This document shows positions 55,105 through 64,000 of a stretch of DNA of 64,000 bases, in pieces. Below the pieces are notes generated by a model. The model did no database searches. It worked only from the letters and a program-made list of their open reading frames with translations, and was not told the DNA's origin. The position numbers and the translations under genes are program-made. This stretch comes from Halichoerus grypus (taxonomy: Eukaryota; Chordata; Mammalia; Carnivora; Phocidae): contig NC_135715.1 of NCBI RefSeq assembly GCF_964656455.1, positions 172,390,437-172,454,436 on the forward strand, in the 5' to 3' direction. Position 1 is the stretch's first letter. Each line of letters starts with the position of its first letter.

Positions 55105-56655
55105 TTGCAGCTACCATTATTACACATGTTTAGTACTACAGTGCATAAGAGACAAGTACACTGTCCCCCTTCAGTGGCTCAAATCTTACAGAGAATTGCA
55201 TAACCCTCTCCATGGTAATATAAGGTTGATCCCAAACACTGAAAATTAAGAAATTTAAGTAGAGTACATTTCACAGACTTTGCTCTAAATGAACTTGAGA
55301 CTGAGCTTGTCCTAGAATTCAAATTATGTTTAAGAAATGTAGGTCTATCAAAGAATGATTGATTTATAAATACCAAATTGGAAATAGTTTCAACCTTCAA
55401 CAAATACTACCCACAAAGGACCTCCTAGCTAAGATCTGCCTGTGGTTTAGAGAAGGAGAGGGTCTGTTACAATGTCTACTGGTGGGATCATATTACTCCA
55501 TCTCTCTTCCATAAGAAATTCCTCTGTGTTTTAGCCATTTCACTTCTTTCTTCCTGCACATTTGACCCTGCAGTAGTGTAAACATAACTATACAAGTCCT
55601 GTGTACATGTAACAAATCTATAAAGCTTTTTTACATATTACAAGCCCAACATTTATAATTAGATGTGCAATATAGTACTAAGTAAATACTAAGTATTAAT
55701 TCTTATCTTTATCATTAAGCCCCTTTTTAATGGAAAAAATGGAAAATATTCACAAAAAAACTATAATATAGCTCACATTCCACTCCCACTATATATATAA
55801 GGAAACAAAGTAATAATTCATGGTGTTACTTTTAATGTCATGTTATCTTCAGGCCTTATCATTCCTCTTTGAAAACATCTGTTGATAGCTCTAGTGTAAA
55901 TACACTGAACCTATTTTCCGAAAGTATATCTTACAAATAACTAATAAGTAATGGCTATTTGCTCCATTTCAAAAGAACTGGGAAATGTTTTGTCATTACC
56001 AACCACCTCTATTACGACAAGTAGAGGCCTTAATTCTAGGAGAGCACAGCATTCATCTCATCTCTTAATTGCCAGATAAGTCTCAAGGACTGCTCTGGGC
56101 ATTAAAGGTTAAGACAGATGAATATTTGATTATCCAAGGATTTCTGTAGCATGTAAGGAGACAGACATGCTCATGGGTATTCTAATAAAAGGCTCTGTGT
56201 CCCCTGTGTCCATATGGTTGAGTGTTCGCTTGAAATAAATCCACTCGTTTTGGATGACACCTTTTGTAGCTATTATTGGCCTATATGATAATGAAACAAA
56301 GCTTTCTACCCATTTTTACATAGGTTGAGACATTTTAGAAATGAACATTAATTTACATTTTTAGTGATTCAAACTGAAGTATCTATTCTCTCTTCAGATT
56401 TTTTTGTGCTTATCTACAGCATTATATTACCAAGTATTCCACCATTCATCCCACTACTACTATAAGGAAAAAATGAAATTATAACTACCTGACTTAACAT
56501 TAAGTTTCCTGAAAAAGTCTCAAGATGCTTTATAGCATCATTGGGTTGAATGCTAAGCTTTTTGTCATTATACTTTGAATACCTGAGGAAAACGTGTAGA
56601 CTGAGAAAAGGAGAGTGGAAAAGATCGGAAGGGATTAAAAACTCACCAGGGAGTT
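55105..56655. other. unassigned AT-rich sequence
   Basis: No gene or named repeat seen. Confidence 0.5.
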
Positions 56656-56659
56656 AGAA

Positions 56660-56785
56660 AATCTTGTTGTCTTCCTGTTTCAGACACCAATCTGTTGTGT
56701 GATGTTGGATGCTCTGGCTTCTGTGCCTGTGTTGTAAAATGAGGAAGGAGGGTGGCTCTTTAGCTTCTGAAATTCTGGGATTCCA
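56660..56785 (+). mobile_element. MIR fragment
   Basis: Weak sense MIR: tgtgtgatgttggatgctct, then tgtaaaatgaggaaggaggg. Confidence 0.5.
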
Positions 56786-57259
56786 AGAATCTTAATGGGA
56801 GAAAAGTAAGGCCCCTCCCGTCACCTTAAGGCTCCCTTCAGTTCCTATGAGGAAAGTTGTGCCCCAAGTGGATGATGGAAAGTGACCAACTCTTGTGCCA
56901 GGAACAACTGACTTCTTGATAATTTTCTTAAAGTACTTCTCAAGTGGGAAAAAATAGAGGAAAAATAACTTCTGGATATTGGTAGCTGGATATTGTTAAC
57001 AAATAACTACTTAATTGTATCTCTCAGAATTGAAAACAAAAGATGTCAGCAGAGTAGGAGTAGTAGTGCCCAGATGAAAGTTTCCCTCATAATCCTTTAT
57101 TAAAAAGCCTAGACATCAGGGAGTGCAATCTGGAATTGAAAGCCTCTAATGATGGTTAGTTTTAGGCCACAGTAACCACTTATTCAATCAAATACTAATC
57201 TAGTTGCTGCTACAAAGGTATTCTGCAGATGTGGTTAACATCTACACTCAGTTGATTTT

Positions 57260-57662
57260 TCTCAAAGATTTTATTTATTTAGGGCGCCTGAGTGGCTCAG
57301 TTGGTTAAGCGACTGCCTTCGGCTCAGGTCATGATCCTGGAGTCCCTGGATCGAGTCCCGCATCGGGCTCCCTGCTCGGCAGGGAGTCTGCTTCTCCCTC
57401 TGACCCTCCCCCCTCTCATGTGCTTGCTCTCTCTCATTCTCTCTCTCTCAAATAAATAAATAAAATCTTTAAAAAAAAAAAAAGATTTTATTTATTTATT
57501 TGACAGAGAGAGAGCGCTCAAGCAGGGGGAAGAGCAGAGGGAGAGGAAGAAGCAGGCTCCCTGCTGAACAGGGAGCCCGATGTGGGGCTCGATCTCAGGA
57601 CCCTGAGATCATGAGCTGAGCCAAAGGCAGATGCTTAACCAACTGAGCCACCCAGGCACCCG
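57260..57662 (-). mobile_element. SINEC, outer member of a nested pair
   Basis: Antisense SINE: tail part at 57260-57281 and body 57482-57662, split by the inner SINE. Outer TSD tacactcagttgatttt (57243-57259) and tatactcagttgatttt (57663-57679), one mismatch. It inserted into an LTR-like repeat (57151-58066). Confidence 0.92.
57282..57480 (+). mobile_element. SINEC inserted into the tail of another SINEC
   Basis: Sense copy with TSD aaagattttatttattta at 57264-57281 and 57481-57498, which is the antisense A-tail region of the outer SINE. This makes a tail-to-tail inverted pair. Confidence 0.93.
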
Positions 57663-57979
57663 TATACTCAGTTGATTTTAAGGAGATTCTCCTCAATAAT
57701 ATGGGTGGGCCTCATCTAATCAGTTGAAGGGCCTTAAGAGCAAAACTGAGGTTTCTCTGAGAAAGAAGAAATTTTGCCTGTGCTCTGCAGTGTTAGCTGC
57801 TACCCAAGAAGTTCCAGCTTGTTGGGCCTGCCCTATGGATATCAGATTTGTCTAGCCAGGCCCCACAACTGTGGAAGCCAATTCCTTGAAATCAATCTCT
57901 CTCTATCTCTGTGTATATACATGTGTATATACAATATATAGAATATGTGCTACATAAATGTTTTCTCTCCTTATGTGTA

Positions 57980-58010
<31 letters not shown>

Positions 58011-58021
58011 TGTGTGTGTGT
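57980..58021. repeat. (TG)n microsatellite
   Basis: About 40 bp of TG with one CA interruption, followed at 58074-58160 by TACA/TATA-rich sequence; inside LTR-like copy 3 and just beyond it. Confidence 0.95.
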
Positions 58022-58254
58022 ATCTTATCTGCTCTATTTCTCTGGGTAGAATTCTGATCCATACACCTCTGGTAAATATACATACATACATATACACACA
58101 TATAATATATTATACATATCATATACATACATGTGTATATACATATATATGTGTATTTGAACATATCTGAAAGTATATTACTCATGGAAACATTTTTCAA
58201 CCTTGATCTTGTGAGATAAAACTGTCAATTTAGAACAAAAGCTAACATACATAT

Positions 58255-58495
58255 AGTAATTAATGTGTGTCAAGCTTATTTTACACAAATTGATTTATTT
58301 AATGCTCATTTCAACTCTATGAAAATGGTATGTCTGTCATCCTGTTTTACAATTAGGGAACCTAAGCCACAAAGAAGTTAGGTGACTCATCAGGGCTACA
58401 TAACTGGGAAGAGATAGAATCATGATTCAAACTCAAGGAATATGGCTATAGAACCAGAACTCTTGACCACACTGCTATGCTGTCTCTTGGAACCA
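58255..58495 (-). mobile_element. MIR
   Basis: Antisense MIR: acaattagggaacctaagcc, gaagttaggtgactcatcag and cttgaccacactgctatgct. Confidence 0.75.
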
Positions 58496-58499
58496 GTCC

Positions 58500-60655
58500 T
58501 GAATTTCTCCCAAAGATTACAAAATGGCACTGTAGCATTAAGACGTCTAGAATAGCCAACTTCAGATTTTGATTTGGTTGTTGGAACCAAATCCAGCTAG
58601 ATCTCTGATCTCTCTAGTTAACACCAAACTTATCAAACAGTGATCTGCAATCTCTGATAGGCACAAAGTAGATGAGAAGATTCCTCAGCCACTATGAGTG
58701 GGGGCACTTCAAAAGCCATTGCTGATAAAAGCACATCTCTGTTTATCTACTCATGGTTTTTGTTAATATTAGGTACCAAATCAGGAGCAGCTATGGTCTT
58801 TAAGGATGTTGAAGTGTTAGACTGGCCTTTGGAAAAGCAATGTAATCACTGCTATGTTTGAGGATGTTACCATTACTTAATAGGTTTTAGAATTTTTTGT
58901 TTTCCAAAACTTCCCCACAGAAGTTGAAGGAAATTAACTCTCACAATTGAATATCATTTTATGAACAGTGCAGCCAAAAGGTCAGCTGTGGTTGGGGTTT
59001 CCTTGTCAATTAAAATCCAGATGAGATTGGTTGACCCCCAGTTACATCTCATAAGCAGTCCAATGTCCTCTTCCAAGACTTCCCAGACAGTCTCTGTTCT
59101 TAGAATCACTTAAGTGTTGGAACTCCAGTTTCTACGTAATTAGATTAGTGCATAGACTCTCACACCATTCTGCCCATGCTATTTTGTTTCCTTAACACAT
59201 CAACTCAAACAAGTATTTCAATCCTCTACCATAATCATACGACTTGGTGGGTGCTACTTGTCCTCTCCACCAAGATAAACTGCCTGTGACTTCAAAATGA
59301 GCAACAGATAATACTGAGATTACTGTGTGTCCTTTCAGTGAAGGCCTACGCACAGTCTAGTGGACTCTCTAGGGATTATCTGATTTTATCCAGGTGTGCA
59401 CCTCTGATTATCTTTCTATTAACTAGGCTGTTTTACGACTCCCTCAGGGTTGTAAAAAAACTGATAGTAATGCAAAGGATTCTTGTCCAAAGCAGTGAGA
59501 ATGAATTGTGCCCAGTAAAGATACAATTCATTTCTGCTTTATAGAAAAGATCGATCCCAAACATAAGATGTTACTGCTCTGTAAGAAACTAACAAGTTTT
59601 GTACCTATTAGCAAATTCAATTTCGCATTCCTGATTTCATATTTATCACCGTTCTTCACATTCTCATTTGAACTAGTCTTAATATCATAGTTTCCTGCAT
59701 TAATTAATGAGTTGAATAAAATCCTTGACATATGTTCATTTTATATTTGCATGAGAGCCGTATTATTAACTTTTGAAAATTACACTAGACCATTCTGACT
59801 GTTTGGGAATTTACACTGAAGAAACATAAAAGATTTTAAATTGAATATTAAGTATCCTCCTTAAAAACTCCTCTGGCTTTTTTCATCAACTCAGGTTCCA
59901 ACTTCCAACCATGTTGTTAGGCTCCAGGTCTTCTGCTTTTTCAGCTTCCCTCCATCTCTATGCAAGGCACTTTCCTTTATGTACCCTGCTCTGCATTAGC
60001 AAAGAAACTTCAGGAATTATTCTCCAATATTATTCTTTCCTCAATAAGAAGAATATTGGTACCAACTTTATCTTGGAAGATATATTGGTAAGCAAGACTG
60101 GAGAAGATCAAAAAGGAAAATAAACGAGAACACCAACTTGTTTTTTATAGATGAAAAATCTGAGGCCCAGAAATAATTTGTTCACATATATTAATTCATT
60201 ATTAAAGAAAATACGTTTTTTTTCTGTAATATATGAAATTATTCTACACTGAACTAGAAAATTCAAATTAAGTATTAAAATGGAGTTATTTTAGTCTCAT
60301 TAAAACTTTTCTAATAGGATGAGGGGGGAGTTTTAATCAAATAAAGTACAAATTAAATTCAGGGATATATAGTGATATTTGATCCAATTGTAAATTGGTT
60401 TTTCAGAACTGGGAAGGTATTTTCCTAGGGAGGAAAATGTCATTAAGTGTTCATATTAGTAGATAAGATCAATAATTTAAATATTGTGAATTTACCAGAA
60501 ACTATTGTGTAAAACACCATTGTTACAATATTTTTTGGGGGGGAGATATCCAAACTGGGAGAAACTTCCAAAATTTCTCTTGAATGTTGTTTCTTTAGTA
60601 AAAGGATAGGCTTATTTTCAGGTTGATGGAGAAAATACGAACAGTTGTAGTGATT
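58500..60655. other. unassigned repeat-poor sequence
   Basis: Only a tiny MIR-like remnant at about 60145-60180 (gatgaaaaatctgaggccca). Short chance frames. Confidence 0.5.
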
Positions 60656-60672
60656 TTAAAAGGAAATTCTAG

Positions 60673-60783
60673 GGGCACCTGGCTGGCTCAGTCAGTAGAG
60701 CATGCAACTCTTGATCTCAGGGTTGTAAGTTTGAGCCCCATGTTGGGTGTAGAGATTACTTAAAAATAAAATTAAAAAGAGAA
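60673..60783 (+). mobile_element. short head-only SINE
   Basis: Second copy of the roughly 100-bp type (cctggctggctcagtcagta; gagccccatgttgggtgtag; A-rich tail). TSD aaaaggaaattctag (60658-60672) and aaaaggaacttctag (60784-60798), one mismatch. Confidence 0.9.
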
Positions 60784-60939
60784 AAAAGGAACTTCTAGAA
60801 ATTTTCAAAGTCCTTACCAAATAATTAAAATAGATTTCTGGAATATACAGCTGATGAAAATAACTAGAATAAAATGCAAATATAATAGCTAATATTTATT
60901 CAATTTCATGAATAGTTGCATGGCTTTCTTTCTTTCTTA

Positions 60940-61080
60940 AGACTTGACTCAAATGCATCTTTTTTAGTTAGGGAGGCCATCTTTGACCAATACTAACAAA
61001 CTTTGCCTCTAGCACTTCTGACCCTTTTCCTGCTTTATTTTCCCCCTTACCTTTTTATCATTATTGAATATACTGTATGT
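60940..61080 (+). mobile_element. possible L2 fragment
   Basis: gacttgactcaaatgcatct and gcacttctgacccttttcct fit L2 but the match is short. Confidence 0.4.
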
Positions 61081-61106
61081 TCCATTTTTAATTTTAATGT
61101 TTAATT

Positions 61107-61303
61107 AATTTTTTTAAAGATTTTATTTATTTATTTGACAGAGAGAGACACAGCGAGAGAGGGAACACAAGCAGGGGGAGTGGGAGAGGGAGAAGCAGGC
61201 TTCCCGGTGAGCAGGGAGCCCGATGCGGGGCTCGATCCCAGGACCCCGGGATCGTGACCCAAGCCAAAGGCAGACGCATAATGACTGAGCCACCCAGGTG
61301 CCC
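61107..61303 (-). mobile_element. SINEC
   Basis: Antisense, close to consensus (gatgcggggctcgatcccag). Flanks are T-rich (taatttttttaaa at left, taattttttaaac at right), so TSD limits are approximate. Confidence 0.92.
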
Positions 61304-61319
61304 CTATAATTTTTTAAAC

Positions 61320-62210
61320 AGACATAAAAATTATACAAAAGTTGACCATGGGCTAAGCCATGAAGCTAACCTCAAGAAATTTCAAAGATATCAAACACAT
61401 CACACTTTCTGACTACAGAGGAATTAGGTTAGAATTACCCACTAAAAGTTGAATTGGAGATGGCCTACATCGTGTGTCATCAGGGAAATGCAAATTACAA
61501 CAATTAAATATCACTAACCCTTTTCAAATGGCCCTCATCCAGAACACTGACCACACCAAATGCTGAAAGGCTGTGAAGCAATAAGAACGCTCATTATCCG
61601 TGGTAGGAGTGCAAAATGGTACAACTATTTTGGAAGACAGTTTGGCAGTTCCTTATGAAACTAAACATATTCTTAGCATATGATCCAGCAATTACATTTC
61701 TTGGTGTTTACCCAAAAGAGGTGAAAACTTACGTCCACACAGACACCTGCACATGATGTTTCTCGCAGCTTTACCCATGACTACCGAAACTTAGAAACAG
61801 CCTCTTAAGATGTCCTTCACTAGGTAAATGGATAAATAAAACTGTAGTAATCCAGACAATGGAATATTATTTCAAGCTAAAAAGAAATGAGCTATCAAGC
61901 TATGAAAAGACATGGATGAACCAAAAGTGCATATTACTACATGAAAGAAGTCAGTTTGAAAATGCTCCATACTATATGATTCCAATTTTATGACATTCCA
62001 GAAAAGGCAAAACCATGGAAAAAAATGAAAAGATCAGTGGTTGCCAGGAGTGGGAGGAGAGGGATAAACAGGTGGAGTATAGAGGATCTTTAGGGCACTG
62101 AAAATACTCCGTATGATACTACAATGACGGCTACATGTTATTATACATTTGTCTAAACCTGCAGAATATACAACACTGAAAGTAAACCCTAATGTAAACT
62201 AAGGACTTGG
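61320..62210 (+). mobile_element. old L1 fragment with internal deletion
   Basis: Begins with L1 ORF2 mid-region text (gaccatgggctaagccatga), jumps to the ORF2 C-terminus (ttggaagacagtttggcagt; aatggaatattatttcaagc) and ends in the 3' UTR near 62200. Diverged; it shares its layout with the copy at 37.4 kb. Confidence 0.7.
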
Positions 62211-62574
62211 GTGAATCCACAGTGAAAGAACCAGGTGAAGTCTGACACCTCTTCTTTCACCCTCTGCACTTCCTCTACTGCCAGCCATCTCCAGTGACTG
62301 AACCTGAGGAAGCAGCCAATAGAAGCCAAGAAAAGCCATTGAAGTGGCCCATGTAGGTCACCCACCCAGGGCACCCAGCTGGTGGGGCAAGTGGAGAGTA
62401 ATAAAGTAATCGAGAGGGATATGGAAGATATACAGCACCAAGTGGTGTCTACAAATAACAAAACTAAGTACACACAGCACGTAGTGATAAATAGTTGTGA
62501 AGATTCTCTTAAGATCAGGAACAAAACAAAATGTCTGCTGTCATCACTTCCTTTCAAAGTATTCTATTTTTTTC

Positions 62575-62825
62575 AATTCTATTTATTTATTTTATTATGT
62601 TATGTTAGTCACCATACATTACATCATTAGTTTTTGATGTAGTGTTCCATGATTCCTTGTTTGTGTATAACACCCAGTGCTCCCTGCAATACGTACCCTC
62701 TTTAATACCCATCACCGGGCTAACCCATCCCCCCCCCAAAAAACCCTCAGTTTGTTTCCTGGAGTCCATAGTCTCTCATGGTTCGTCTCCCACTCTGATT
62801 TCCCCCCCCTTCATTTTTCCCTTGA
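62575..62825 (-). mobile_element. antisense L1 3' end fragment
   Basis: Closely similar to the nested fragment at 16897-17326: both contain acatcattagtttttgatgt, cacccagtgctc and ccctcagtttgtttcctgga. On the minus strand this is an L1 3' UTR with its tail at the left. Severely 5' truncated. Confidence 0.8.
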
Positions 62826-62849
62826 CACCTTCTTCAGGATACTACAATA

Positions 62850-64000
62850 AGGAAATGAAAAAAACAAGCATAAAAATCAGAAAGGAACAAAAACAATGTC
62901 ATCATTTATAAATCATATGATAGTTTCAGTATAAAACTCAAATGATTTACAGATAGACTATTAGATTGAAAAGAGAAGTTGAGGGCGCCTGGGTGGCTCA
63001 GTCGTTAAGCGTCTGCCTTCGGCTCAGGTCACGATCCCGGGGTCCTGGGATCGAGCCCCGCATCGGGCTCCCTGCTCACCGGGAAGCCTGCTTCTCCCTC
63101 TCCCACTCCCCCTGCTTGTGTTCCCTCTCTCACTGTGTCTCTCTCTGTCAAATAAATAAATAAATAAAATCTTTAAAGAAAAAAAAAGAGAAGTTGTACA
63201 TATAAGATAAATATTTTAAAATATATCACATTTTTACCTAACAAATATATAACAACATATAACGTACTAATAAATAAATTCAATAAGTGGAAAGATCTCT
63301 CTGTAGAAAATTATAAAACATATTAACAGACACTGAAGTAGACCTGAATAAAATGGAGAGTTAGACCATTTTCCTAGTTAGGAAAACTTTCTGTCCTAAA
63401 AACGTCACTTCTTCAAATGCAATTCTGATCAAAATCTCCAAAACTTATTTTGGAGAAATTGTCAAAGTCATTCTAAAAATTTATATAGGAGCCTTAGGAC
63501 CAAGTTCAAGTTAACTGAAGAAAAACAGCAAGCTGAAAAAACTGACCCTACCAGATACCAAGTTTTATTACCAAGCTATATAATTAAGACAGTATAGTAT
63601 TGGTACAGAGACAAATAGACCAATGGAATAGAATAGAGTCTAGAAGCAGACCCATACAGAATAACACAGCTGGCACTGCAAAATAATGAAAAGGCACTGC
63701 AGGAAAGGGTTCTGAAATAATTCAGTGTATCCACTGGGAAAAAATGAAATTTGTCTCCTACTTCACACCATATAAAAAATCAATTTCGGATTGATTAAAT
63801 ATTTATAAGCCAAAGTATAAAACTTTCAAAAGATTACATAAGAGAATATCTTCATGACCTCAGGGTAAAAAGGGATTTCTGAAGCAAGGCTTAAAAATCA
63901 ACAACCTTAGGGAAGATTGAAAAATTAAGAACTTTTGTTCATCAAATGACACCATTAAAAGAGTGAAAAAATGAGCTACAAATTGACCAAGATAGTTACA
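62850..64000 (+). mobile_element. old L1 ORF2 fragment, running off the window
   Basis: From about 63280 the sequence reads as L1 ORF2 C-terminal third (tggtacagagacaaatagac; accaatggaatagaatagag), in broken frames. The part before the SINE at 62982-63183 probably belongs to the same L1. It continues past 64000. Confidence 0.75.
62982..63183 (+). mobile_element. SINEC, near-consensus (young)
   Basis: Closest to the consensus I know (gggcgcctgggtggctcagt; gggatcgagccccgcatcgg), with CpGs retained. Perfect 13-bp TSD aaaagagaagttg (62969-62981 and 63184-63196). It interrupts an old L1. Confidence 0.95.

Larger units (their letters stand above)
57151..58066 (+). repeat. LTR-like repeat, copy 3
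   Basis: Same family as the copies at 20.5 and 42.7 kb: gatggttagttttaggccac, gggcctcatctaatcagttg, gaagccaattccttgaaatc, and the end ctatttctctgggtagaatt. It is interrupted by the nested SINE pair and holds a (TG)n array. Confidence 0.65.

Overview
This is a mammalian, almost certainly carnivoran, intergenic or intronic window. It is AT-rich and has no operons, compact genes or tRNA/rRNA genes. About twenty copies of the tRNA-derived carnivore SINE (SINEC / CAN-SINE) lie on both strands, most with clear target-site duplications (TSDs) and A-rich tails. The body type (ggctcagg.catgatcccagg, then cgggctccctgctcagcggg) is the form I associate with arctoid carnivores (bears, pinnipeds, mustelids) rather than dog or cat. 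That taxonomic point is recalled knowledge, not a search.

The only intact protein-coding frame with a recognisable product is an intronless calmodulin gene on the minus strand (31538-32035). It sits in a complete processed retrocopy (31174-32228) that keeps its 5' UTR, 3' UTR, poly(A) tail and a short TSD. The frame is open. It has four substitutions against the vertebrate calmodulin protein, and the normal stop codon is changed to TGG, adding 16 residues. All other long frames are fragments of L1 ORFs, reading-through SINEs, or chance.

Layout. 1-12.5 kb: ancient MIR and L2 relics with seven SINEs. 12.58-17.55 kb: a carnivore L1 with both ends and a perfect 16-bp TSD, deleted across ORF1, with a second antisense L1 3' end inserted in its 3' UTR. 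17.6-27.2 kb: mostly unassigned sequence, an LTR-like repeat carrying a hairpin SINE (20698-20884), and an MLT1-type LTR. 27.3-29.7 kb: an antisense L1 broken by two SINEs. 31.2-32.2 kb: the calmodulin retrocopy, inside an older LTR-like repeat. 32.8-41.7 kb: old L1 pieces, MIRs and SINEs. 41.7-44.6 kb: a nested mosaic of two retroviral-type solo LTRs, a Tigger-like DNA transposon and microsatellites. 44.6-57 kb: repeat-poor, with an L2 and several MIRs. 57.15-58.07 kb: a third copy of the LTR-like repeat, containing one SINE inserted in the tail of another. 58-64 kb: MIR, SINEs and several L1 3' or ORF2 fragments running off the right edge.

There is no gene network here. The biology is retrotransposition history: L1-type machinery generated the L1 copies, the SINEs and the calmodulin retrocopy. 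No CRISPR, bacterial or viral operon-like system is present. Repeat family names are from memory of consensus sequences, and boundaries without a stated TSD are approximate.
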